Positions 1 to 7,694 of a stretch of DNA of 34,041 bases are shown here, in pieces; the stretch's first letter is position 1; the number at the start of each line of letters is the position of its first letter. The stretch is taken from assembly GCA_035250245.1 (NCBI GenBank), contig DATFFH010000069.1:1-34041 (forward strand). Reading direction: 5' to 3'. Under the pieces are notes generated by a model. The model ran no database searches. It was not told the origin of the DNA and saw nothing but the letters and a program-made list of their open reading frames with translations. The DNA is from Luteimonas_C sp035250245 (GTDB lineage Bacteria > Pseudomonadota > Gammaproteobacteria > Xanthomonadales > Xanthomonadaceae). The position numbers and the translations under genes were made by a program.

Positions 1-149
1 AAGCGTGCCAATCGCTGCCTCATCGGTGACCGAGCAGGTCGCGATCTGCGCGAAGGGCGGCGGCCCTGTGGTCGAGGCGATAATGCCCACCCGAAAGCAA
101 ACGATCGCCGGCAGGTCCCGGCGTCGCCATAGCGCAAGCCATCAGATCG

Positions 150-2038
<1,889 letters not shown>

Positions 2039-2042
<4 letters not shown>

Positions 2043-2875
2043 GTTCGGAAGACGATTCCGGCGACATTCATCCGATCGCGGCGGACAAACGGAGAGCGGT
2101 GCTCGACGCCTTGAGCGGCATCGAACGCGAACACCAGGTGCGGGTGCTGTTCGCGTGCGAATCCGGCAGTCGGGGCTGGGGGTTTTCCTCGCCGGACAGC
2201 GATTACGACGCGCGCTTCATCTATGTCCACGAACCGGATTGGTATGTAACGGTGTTGGAGCGCACCCGGCCAGGCCAGTCCCAGCGAGACGTCATAGAGC
2301 TGCCGATCGACGACGAATTGGACGTCAGCGGCTGGGATTTGCGAAAGGCGCTCAGACTGCTGGCGAAATCCAACCCCACCCTGTCCGAATGGCTGCGCTC
2401 GCCGATCATCTATCGTCAGCAGGACGAAACCGCCGACGAGTTGCGCGAATTGGCTAGCCGTTTCTATTCGCCGATCAGCGCCTGGCACCATTACTTCAGC
2501 ATGGCGAAGAGCAACTATCGCGGATACCTGCAAGGCGAGAAGGTCCGCACGAAGAAATACCTTTATGCATTGCGCCCGGTGCTGGCCTGCCAGTGGATAC
2601 AACAGTCGGACGACCCGCCGCCGATGGCGTTCGAAACGTTGCTGGAACGCCTCCTGCCCGGGGGGATGCTGAGGGAACGGATCGACGCCTTGTTGGCCGT
2701 GAAGCGCAGCAGCGCTGAAGTCGCGCAGGGTCCGCGCATCGTGGAAATCAACGACTTCCTGGAGCGGGCGTTGACCGACTTCGAAAGAAATCCGCCGCGG
2801 CTACAAGGTTCAGACGCGCAATCGGGAGAGCTGGACGATTTCCTACGCCGCGCCATACGAAGCGGGCACCTTTAA
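2039..2875 (+). CDS. DNA polymerase beta superfamily nucleotidyltransferase (YcgL/RlaP type)
   Basis: A 278-residue predicted nucleotidyltransferase. The polymerase-beta fold signature is visible: a GSRGWG motif (residues 43-48), then DSDYD (53-57), whose aspartates would bind the catalytic metals, then strand FIYVHEP. The C-terminal half is helical (HHYFSMAKSNYRGYL, RTKKYLYALRPVLACQW), as in the YcgL/RlaP family, members of which occur in bacterial RNA-repair gene sets. The start ATG at 2039 overlaps the mnmG stop by 4 bases, so translation is probably coupled and the two genes share a transcript. Substrate unknown. A role in RNA metabolism is an inference from the family and from linkage to a tRNA-modification gene. 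Confidence 0.85.
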
Positions 2876-2904
2876 GTCCCTCCGATTTACGCCAAAAGCC
2901 GAAG

Positions 2905-2953
2905 CCTCTCCCTGGCGCTTCGCGCCTGTCCCTCTCCCGTAAAGGGAGAGGGG
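2905..2953. repeat. Intergenic CTCTCCC-type palindromic repeat
   Basis: Holds two nested inverted repeats, a GGCGCTTCGCGCC hairpin and a CCTCTCCC...GGGAGAGG arm pair. Related copies lie at 18917-18968 (opposite orientation) and 18998-19047. It sits between the converging ends of the nucleotidyltransferase and DUF2007 genes, where the hairpin could act as a transcription stop. No coding potential. Confidence 0.75.
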
Positions 2954-2968
2954 TAGAGCATCGTTGCG

Positions 2969-3364
2969 TCAAAGCTCGCGAACGGCTTCGCGATCCGCAG
3001 CGGGTTTGCGCCTCCATGGCAACGGCACGCTGAACAGCATCAGCGCCACCCACGCCAGCCGGCTCGACCACGATTCGCGATCCGGCGCATGCAGCGTGCG
3101 CTCGTCCGCGCTGCGTTCGTGTTCGTCGCCGTCCTCGTCCAGCACGTACTCGCCCGATTCCGCGGCGCGCAGGATGTTGCGCGCGTGCATCGCCTGTTCC
3201 TGCGGCACGCGCAACTTCACTCCGCCTACCGCCAGGCGCCATTCCCAGTTCGCCAGGGCCAGGTGCTCGTCGCCCAGGTGCGCGTCGATGCCTTGCGAGG
3301 CCAGCAGGCCGCGGGCGATGTGCGCTTCGATCGGATCGTGGTAGTGGGCGACGGTGACGAGCAT
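2969..3364 (-). CDS. DUF2007-like putative signal-transducing protein
   Basis: 131 residues. The N-terminal 65 residues (MLVTVAHYHDPIEAHIARG, then LLASQGIDAHL, and VGGVKLRVPQEQ) resemble the small DUF2007 domain, which pairs an 'address more than one strand' beta-alpha unit with a conserved glycine turn. An acidic linker (about residues 76-95) and a hydrophobic segment near the C-terminus (LAWVALMLFSVPLPW) follow, suggesting membrane association. I chose the ATG at 3364; the frame stays open upstream, but that reading would run through the divergent lipoprotein gene. Only 42 bases separate its start from that gene, so they share a promoter region. Biochemical role unknown. Confidence 0.7.
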   Translation of the reverse strand: MLVTVAHYHDPIEAHIARGLLASQGIDAHLGDEHLALANWEWRLAVGGVKLRVPQEQAMHARNILRAAESGEYVLDEDGDEHERSADERTLHAPDRESWSSRLAWVALMLFSVPLPWRRKPAADREAVREL

Positions 3365-3406
3365 AAGTTCATGCCGGGGCGACGCGCCTAGAGTACGCTT
3401 CGCCGC

Positions 3407-4681
3407 ATGAAGACCGCCGCCCGCCCGTTGCTCGCCCTGTTGCCCCTGGCCCTGCTGGCCGCCTGCCAGCAGCAGACTTCGCCCGAAGCGACCGGCAAGC
3501 CCGGCGAAGTGCGGGTCTGGCCGCTGCTCGCGGAACAAGGCGCGGCGCAGCCAGATCTGGCGGTCGCGTCCGACGGCCGCATCCTGCTGAGTTGGATGAG
3601 CGTGCGTCCGGGCCGCGACAACGCCCTGCAATTCGCCGCCTTCGGCACCGACGGCCGCTGGCAGAGCACGCCCAAAACCATCGCGGTGGGCGAAGCGTTG
3701 TTGTCGAACTGGGCCGACACCCCGCACATCATGGCCACGCCCGACGGTGCGCTGTGGGTGAGCTGGCTGCAGAAGACCAGCGCCGAATTCCGCGAATACG
3801 ATCTGCAGGTCAGCCGTTCCGGCAACCGCGGTTTCAACTGGAGTGCGCCGGCGACGGTCAACCGCGACCAGGGCGGCGAACACGGCTTCGCTTCGCTGTG
3901 GCCCGCGTCGCAGGCGACGTTGGGCATCGCCTGGCTGAATCCCGCGAACGCCGACTCAAGTTCGGACGCGCCGGTGAACAAAGGCGATACGGCCGAACAC
4001 GCGGCGCATGCCGGCGGCATGTCGCTGCTCGCCGCCACTTACGACAGCGGCCTGCAGCGCACCGTCGAGACCACGCTCGATGCGGTTACCTGCGAATGCT
4101 GCCAGACCGACGTCGCCCTGGCCGCCGCCGGCCCGGTGATCGTCTACCGCGACCGCGACGCCGGCGAAATCCGCGACATCGCCGCCGTCCGCTACGACGG
4201 CAAAGCCTGGAGCGCGCCGGTGCGCGTGCATGCCGACAATTGGAAGATGCCCGCCTGCCCGGTCAACGGTCCGGCGGTTGCCGCGAACGGCAACAACGTC
4301 GTCGCCGCCTGGTACAGCGCCGCGAACGACCAAGCCGCCGTGCAAATCGCCTTGAGCCGCGACGGTGGCGCCACGTTCGACGCCCCGATCCGCGTGGACC
4401 ACGGTCCGGCCGTGCTCGGTCGCGTTGATGTGGCCTACGACAAGGACGGTGCCTGGATCCTGTGGCTGCGCGAAAACGCCGGCGCACAGTCGCTGTGGTT
4501 GGCGCGCTATTCGTCCGATTTGAAGCGCGAGACGCAGCGCAGCGAAATCGCCAAGCTGCAGGGGCGGGGGAACGCGACGGGCTTCCCCAAGCTCGCCCTG
4601 CGCGCCGACGGCGCCTATGCCGTATGGACGGATGTCGTGGACGGGCAGCCTAGATTGAAGGGTGCGCAGGTAATGCGGTAA
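3407..4681 (+). CDS. Secreted lipoprotein with sialidase-like (BNR/Asp-box) beta-propeller
   Basis: 424 residues with a classic lipoprotein signal: MKTAARPLLALLPLALL, then lipobox LAAC with the lipidated cysteine at 20. The mature protein resembles exo-sialidase/neuraminidase-like propellers, with Asp-box-like turns SRSGNRGFNW and SRDGGATFDAP and repeated blade-edge strands such as RILLSWMS, ALWVSWLQ and GAWILWL. A cysteine-rich turn (CECCQ) in the middle is typical of the xanthomonad group of these proteins. It probably sits on the periplasmic face of the outer membrane. True sialidase activity is not implied: I do not see the full arginine triad. It stands alone, divergent from the DUF2007 gene. 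Confidence 0.75.
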   Translation: MKTAARPLLALLPLALLAACQQQTSPEATGKPGEVRVWPLLAEQGAAQPDLAVASDGRILLSWMSVRPGRDNALQFAAFGTDGRWQSTPKTIAVGEALLSNWADTPHIMATPDGALWVSWLQKTSAEFREYDLQVSRSGNRGFNWSAPATVNRDQGGEHGFASLWPASQATLGIAWLNPANADSSSDAPVNKGDTAEHAAHAGGMSLLAATYDSGLQRTVETTLDAVTCECCQTDVALAAAGPVIVYRDRDAGEIRDIAAVRYDGKAWSAPVRVHADNWKMPACPVNGPAVAANGNNVVAAWYSAANDQAAVQIALSRDGGATFDAPIRVDHGPAVLGRVDVAYDKDGAWILWLRENAGAQSLWLARYSSDLKRETQRSEIAKLQGRGNATGFPKLALRADGAYAVWTDVVDGQPRLKGAQVMR

Positions 4682-4889
4682 TGCGAAAGAAAGTTACGCT
4701 TCCAACCTAAGCGTCTGGCGCGCAGGTTCCTAAGCACACCTGGTCGATTGAAGTCCAGGTAGGGCTGGGCACTACAGGATTCCGCCAGTACGCAACCGCG
4801 TCGCGGGTTCCGCCCTACGCGGAATACGTGAACTACGCGATGATCACAGGGGTGTCTACACTGCGCGGGTGAGTTCAATCTACTATGCC
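4682..4889. other. Non-coding leader of the cassette array
   Basis: About 208 bases between the lipoprotein stop and the first attC. I see no convincing ORF on either strand and no integrase fragment. An imperfect inverted repeat (CCGCGTCGCGGGTTCCGCCCTACGCGG, split around 4797-4822) is the only structure. By position this could be a degraded first cassette or an attI region; the sequence does not decide. Confidence 0.4.
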
Positions 4890-4948
4890 GCCTAACAACT
4901 CTTTCAAGCCGACGCCGCTTAACGGCGCGGATAAGTCAGGCGTTAAGC
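4890..4948 (+). repeat. attC site 1 (59-base element)
   Basis: Left core GCCTAAC and right core GTTAAGC both fit the RYYYAAC/GTTRRRY consensus. Total length is exactly 59 bases, with TTCAAGCC...GGATAAGTCAGGC arms and a central GCCG/CGGC hairpin. Predicted crossover is between 4942 and 4943. This is the best-preserved site of the array. Confidence 0.88.
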
Positions 4949-4952
4949 CGTA

Positions 4953-5303
4953 ATGGAACTTCGTCCCTCTGAAGCAGCGTTTCTGAAAAAACTCGCCGAG
5001 TCGCGGGCTTGGTGGGCTCGCGCAGCCTCTGATGGATTGATCGGCTCCGATGTTCCCTGGAGCGATAAGCCGGAGGCTTGGGCAAAGCTATCAAGCCTGC
5101 TCACCACTCCCGAAGCCAAAGCCGCGTTCATCGCGGTGGTGTCTGAATTGCTTTCCGGGCTCACCCACTCAACGCTCGTCACCCTAGGCGGCGGCTCCGC
5201 GTTGGCGGAAACCACATTGCTCACGATTCGAGATGCGGATGGCCATGAGTTCGTTGATTTCCTCCATGAGTTCTGGCCGGAGGTCGACCGCGACACGCCC
5301 TAA
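4953..5303 (+). CDS. Cassette-encoded hypothetical protein (116 aa)
   Basis: First cassette gene. The ATG lies 10 bases after the crossover point of attC 1, and the TAA stop lies inside the left core of the following shrunken site; both are diagnostic of a cassette ORF. The product is soluble, without signal peptide or membrane helix. The N-terminal half is helical (SEAAFLKKLAESRAWWARA). The C-terminal half has a strand-rich stretch (STLVTLGGGSALAETTLLTI) and an acidic aromatic end (EFVDFLHEFWPEVD). I do not recognise the family. The size and acidic C-terminus would suit a small immunity or antitoxin-like protein, but that is only a guess. Confidence 0.7.
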   Translation: MELRPSEAAFLKKLAESRAWWARAASDGLIGSDVPWSDKPEAWAKLSSLLTTPEAKAAFIAVVSELLSGLTHSTLVTLGGGSALAETTLLTIRDADGHEFVDFLHEFWPEVDRDTP

Positions 5304-5320
5304 CAGTTCAAGCGTTGGCC
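5298..5320 (+). repeat. Collapsed attC remnant
   Basis: A left core (CCCTAAC) and a right core-like GTTGGCC are separated by only nine bases; a normal site has about 40 or more. The sequence reads as the left arm (AACAGTTCAAGC) joined directly to the right arm (GCGTTGG), as expected if the central hairpin and one arm were deleted. Probably no longer folds into a recombination substrate. Confidence 0.6.
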
Positions 5321-5329
5321 CGCATTGAC

Positions 5330-5506
5330 CTACTGGCGGGGGGCTTTCCCACGCACGTAAGCGGTGATGTAGCCAATCGCCCCAAGCAGTACTAGCAGCA
5401 GGGGGATCAATCCAGGCTCGCTCTCTAAGACGACCATCATGGCCAAAAGTGCTAGGCCGATGATGCCAACGGTTGCAGAGACAATCTTCTGTGTCCTAGC
5501 CTTCAT
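5330..5506 (-). CDS. Cassette-encoded two-helix small membrane protein (58 aa)
   Basis: Reverse-oriented ORF in the second cassette. The start at 5506 is supported by a good Shine-Dalgarno sequence (AGGAG about 8 bases upstream). The product has a basic N-terminus (MKARTQK), a first membrane helix (about residues 8-26), a short ESEPG turn, a second helix (about 32-51) and a basic tail. This is the layout of a membrane hairpin peptide such as a small toxin, stabiliser or superinfection-type peptide; nothing identifies which. Reverse genes in integron cassettes usually carry their own promoter. The frame stays open upstream to 5620, but into attC 2, so I prefer the short form. Confidence 0.6.
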   Translation of the reverse strand: MKARTQKIVSATVGIIGLALLAMMVVLESEPGLIPLLLVLLGAIGYITAYVRGKAPRQ

Positions 5507-5610
5507 TGCCGGTCTCCTCAGGTGCCGGACAAATCGTAGGTCGGAGCAGTGCTGGCAGGATGTGGCAAGTGTGAACTCAATATGAGGCGCGTCCAGGCAA
5601 TTGCCATGCG

Positions 5611-5667
5611 GCCTAACCATTCACTCAAGCCGAGCCCGTTCGGGGCGGTTTAATCCAGGCATTAGAC
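5611..5667 (+). repeat. attC site 2
   Basis: Left core GCCTAAC is perfect. The right core reads ATTAGAC where GTTAGAC is expected, so the conserved G of the crossover triplet is changed. Flanking CCATGCG and CGCATGG extend the outer stem. Central CCCG TT CGGG hairpin. The ATG of the next cassette gene lies within the outer stem at 5670. Confidence 0.82.
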
Positions 5668-5669
5668 GC

Positions 5670-6329
5670 ATGGCAAGTGTCCGATGGTTCGATATGGGAG
5701 CGAAAGGACATCATGGTTACCCTCAGCCAGAAAGCTCCTGGGCCAACCAAACATACAAAGGACGCTGCGGCGGCTGCGGGGCATATGAGTCTCAGGCGGC
5801 TCCCTTTCGGTTCCGAAAATCGAATCGGGCGGCCCATTCCCATTTCCGCCAGCTCAATTGGGTATTCGATGCTTGGTTTGTAACGCCGGAAGTGGAGTCG
5901 GTTCTTCGCCAAAATGGAATTACCGGCATAGATTTTTGCGCCGCACTGGATCACAAGTCCGGACAACCGCTGGACCACCTGCGCCAACTGATAATAACCG
6001 GCGTGATCGAGGGTGTTGAAACTTCGAAGTTGCCTACAGTGACCTGCAAACCTTTCAACGAGGAAGCCGACACCTATGCCGCTCCGCCAACCGGACCCTT
6101 CTGTGGAAATGTGAAGCATCACCCACCCACATCGATCGTAATCCCGGAGCCGGTTCTATCCGACGCGGCGGATTTGTCATCAACGGCGGCATGGTTCGGC
6201 AGCGGCTTTGGCGCTTGGCACCGCACCATTGCGTCGCAAAAGTTCTTTGATGTCGTTCAAGCCCACGGATGGCGTGGACTTGAGCTATCGCCCATTTCTC
6301 ATTCAGGGCATTCAAGTCGGGCCGTCTAG
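5670..6329 (+). CDS. Probable double-CXXCG motif protein (SitI6-like), cassette-encoded
   Basis: 219 residues; ATG 9 bases after the attC 2 core and TAG inside the left core of attC 3, so this is the gene of the third cassette. Features resemble the double-CXXCG family first described as Myxococcus paralogues, some members of which are immunity proteins to Sit toxins: a CGGCG zinc-knuckle-like motif (residues 33-37), then WVFDAWFVTPEVESVLRQNG and GITGIDF, and near the C-terminus a segment like the family's 'aterFvdavrr' helix (IASQKFFDVVQAHGWRGLEL). The second CXXCG appears degraded: only C126 and C145-G146 remain. No signal peptide. The family call rests on pattern memory alone, so treat it as likely but unproven. 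Confidence 0.55.
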   Translation: MASVRWFDMGAKGHHGYPQPESSWANQTYKGRCGGCGAYESQAAPFRFRKSNRAAHSHFRQLNWVFDAWFVTPEVESVLRQNGITGIDFCAALDHKSGQPLDHLRQLIITGVIEGVETSKLPTVTCKPFNEEADTYAAPPTGPFCGNVKHHPPTSIVIPEPVLSDAADLSSTAAWFGSGFGAWHRTIASQKFFDVVQAHGWRGLELSPISHSGHSSRAV

Positions 6330-6371
6330 CAATACGCCGCTTCGCGGCTCGACATAGTTCCGGCGTTAGGC
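6324..6371 (+). repeat. attC site 3
   Basis: Right core GTTAGGC is perfect; left core GTCTAGC has one change (AAC to AGC). The central stem GCCGC TTC GCGGC is perfect. The site is short (48 bases), with the left arm lacking the usual TTCAAG segment. The stop codon of the preceding gene is inside the left core. Confidence 0.75.
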
Positions 6372-6374
6372 GCT

Positions 6375-6536
6375 ATGAAAGCTCATCACGCAACTATCAG
6401 AGATGGCGCCGACGCAACTTCGTACAGCAGGCATTGGCGCGAGTTTCCGAGCGGTTGCGGGCAATCGGCGTTGTCGCACGATCCATCGGCGCGGCCCAAC
6501 GCTTCATTCAAGCCGACGCTTTACGGCACGGCCTAA
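6375..6536 (+). CDS. Short cassette ORF (53 aa) running into attC 4
   Basis: The fourth cassette is only 179 bases. An ATG occurs 9 bases after the attC 3 crossover, as in the other cassettes, and the frame stays open for 53 codons, ending at TAA inside the right arm of attC 4. The product (MKAHHATIRDGADATSYSRH...) shows no domain, signal or helix, and its last 14 codons are attC sequence. It is either a truncated cassette gene or a very small one; expression is unproven. Confidence 0.35.
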   Translation: MKAHHATIRDGADATSYSRHWREFPSGCGQSALSHDPSARPNASFKPTLYGTA

Positions 6537-6550
6537 CTCAGGCGTCAGCC
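6494..6550 (+). repeat. attC site 4
   Basis: Left core GCCCAAC fits the consensus; right core GTCAGCC departs from GTTRRRY at the second T. Arms ATTCAAGCC and GGCCTAACTCAGGC match the arms of site 1, and a GCCG/CGGC central hairpin is present. It marks the end of the recognisable array. Confidence 0.75.
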
Positions 6551-6935
6551 ATCACGGCCGGGATCTCTCAGCCCACGTGCGGGGCCGCCGCAGGCGTTTC
6601 AGCCGATGAGTAACTGGGTTGGGATAAATGGCGGAATCCGCTTCGCGGTTCCGCGCTGCGCGGACTGCAAAGGGTGGGGACTGCAACGGGTTTCCAAAGC
6701 GCGGTGTTGCGCGCCGGCGGCGTGGTTGGGCCGGTACCTTCGGCAGGCAGACGCCCCTTGCCTCCCCCGGGCAGGTCCATGCGGACGCCCTTGGAGGCCA
6801 TTTTTGAGAACTGGTTACTGTTTTATTCGCCGCTAAATTTGGAACAAGTGGCCACTTTTATGAGGCGTCTCCGTCGTTATCCCCGCAAACAAGACGCGTC
6901 CCGTGATCGGGCCGCCCGAATCGGGGAAAACGACC
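6551..6935. other. Region without a supported gene; possible insertion-element end
   Basis: 385 bases between the last attC and the acyltransferase. Short frames exist on both strands but have no recognisable product. A palindrome GGCGGAATCCGC/GCGGTTCCGC lies near 6629-6653. At about 6798-6861 two imperfect direct repeats (GAACTGGTTACTGTTTTA and GAACAAGTGGCCACTTTTA) flank TTCGCCGCTAAATTT. This resembles the multiple terminal repeats of IS21-family ends, but no transposase remains. Confidence 0.35.
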
Positions 6936-7694
6936 ATGCTGATCCAAGCGCACAAGAACCGCACTAGCCGGACATCGCCTTTCGCCAGTCCAGAGTGCGT
7001 GCCTGTGGGAGACCCTCTGGTTCTCACCGGCCCCGCCTTGAAGTTCGAGCTCATCTGCGCCGCGAAACGGCCGGCCGCAGCGGAAATCTGCTATCGGCGC
7101 AAGCAGGCTTGTTACGCGCGCTTCGGCGCCGGATCGGCTTCGGTGCCGCTGTCGCCCCAGGCCGTAAGCGAAGATTTGCATCTGGTGACCGCCACCGATT
7201 GCGCGACTGGCGAGATCGTCGGCAGTGTCAGCATTTACCGGCGGCGTCCGGGTATGCGACTGCCGATCGAGCATGCGATCGGCCATTACCCATCGATGCG
7301 GTCGGAAACCGTCCGATGGGAAGGCCGACGCATCGCCGAGATGAGCGGGCTATGGGCGGAGGAAGTCTGGCGCAAGACCGGGTTGAGCGAACAGTTGCTG
7401 CATATCGCCATGGCCGCCTGCCACGTGCTGGATGCGGAGAAGATCGTCGCGTTCGGGCATCAGCACCTGTTGGGCTTCTACGAAAAGGTGGGTTTGCTGC
7501 CCGACCGTAGCCTGGGCCATTTCGACTATCCCGATCCCAGCTACGTCTCGACCGTGATGTGGGCCGACCCTTTGGCTTTCCTCACTGTGCCTGAACACAA
7601 GCGAAAGGCTGTCCTCGGTTTCGCCCACGCGATCGTCGCCGGCACGCCGATCTTGTGGAGAAGCCTGCAGCAGCGTTTCGCGGCCGCGCCATGA
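6936..7694 (+). CDS. GNAT/LuxI-fold acyltransferase (FeeM-like N-acyl amino acid synthase type)
   Basis: 252 residues from the ATG at 6936, preceded by GGGGA at good spacing; a GTG at 6903 would add 11 residues. The fold signature is that of the autoinducer-synthase/N-acyl amino acid synthase branch of the GNAT superfamily: CYRRKQACYARFG near residue 60, TGEIVGSVSIYRR, then EGRRIAEMSGLW, a helix LLHIAMAACHVL, and GFYEKVGLLP before a strand with WADP. Such enzymes move an acyl chain from acyl-ACP or acyl-CoA onto an amine. Substrates here are unknown. The stop overlaps the next ATG by 4 bases, so it forms an operon with the E1-nitroreductase gene. Confidence 0.6.
   Translation: MLIQAHKNRTSRTSPFASPECVPVGDPLVLTGPALKFELICAAKRPAAAEICYRRKQACYARFGAGSASVPLSPQAVSEDLHLVTATDCATGEIVGSVSIYRRRPGMRLPIEHAIGHYPSMRSETVRWEGRRIAEMSGLWAEEVWRKTGLSEQLLHIAMAACHVLDAEKIVAFGHQHLLGFYEKVGLLPDRSLGHFDYPDPSYVSTVMWADPLAFLTVPEHKRKAVLGFAHAIVAGTPILWRSLQQRFAAAP

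Larger units (their letters stand above)
4890..6550 (+). mobile_element. Integron cassette array without integrase (CALIN-like cluster)
   Basis: Four attC-like sites (4890-4948, 5611-5667, 6324-6371, 6494-6550) and one shrunken site (5298-5320) lie in the same orientation. They split the region into cassettes of about 372, 347, 704 and 179 bases. The outer cores fit the RYYYAAC ... GTTRRRY consensus or differ by one or two bases. Forward ORFs begin 9-10 bases after each recombination point, and two end with a stop codon inside the next left core, which is how cassette genes are normally arranged. Base composition is visibly lower in GC than the flanks. No intI gene lies in the window, so it is an orphan cluster or one separated from its integrase. 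Confidence 0.85.

Noticed and set aside
1..149. Open frame from the left edge into mnmG
   Set aside because: Starts at a GTG without RBS, turns Arg-rich and overlaps mnmG in another frame; no gene supported in the first 149 bases.
3407..4681. True sialidase
   Set aside because: Asp-box-like turns are present, but I do not see the complete arginine triad and catalytic tyrosine expected for a sialidase, so only a sialidase-like fold is claimed.
6551..6605. A possible fifth attC after site 4
   Set aside because: A GCCCAC...GCGTTTCAGCC pair exists, but the cores fit poorly and there are no TTCAAGCC arms.
6568..6836. Short overlapping frames on both strands (77 and 76 codons)
   Set aside because: No recognisable domain, no good RBS, odd residue composition; not supported as genes.
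6903..6935. Walker-A-like GPPESGKTT encoded just before the acyltransferase ATG
   Set aside because: Only eleven codons from a GTG, no P-loop NTPase domain follows, and the ATG at 6936 has the better ribosome binding site. Likely coincidence or a scrap of a lost gene.
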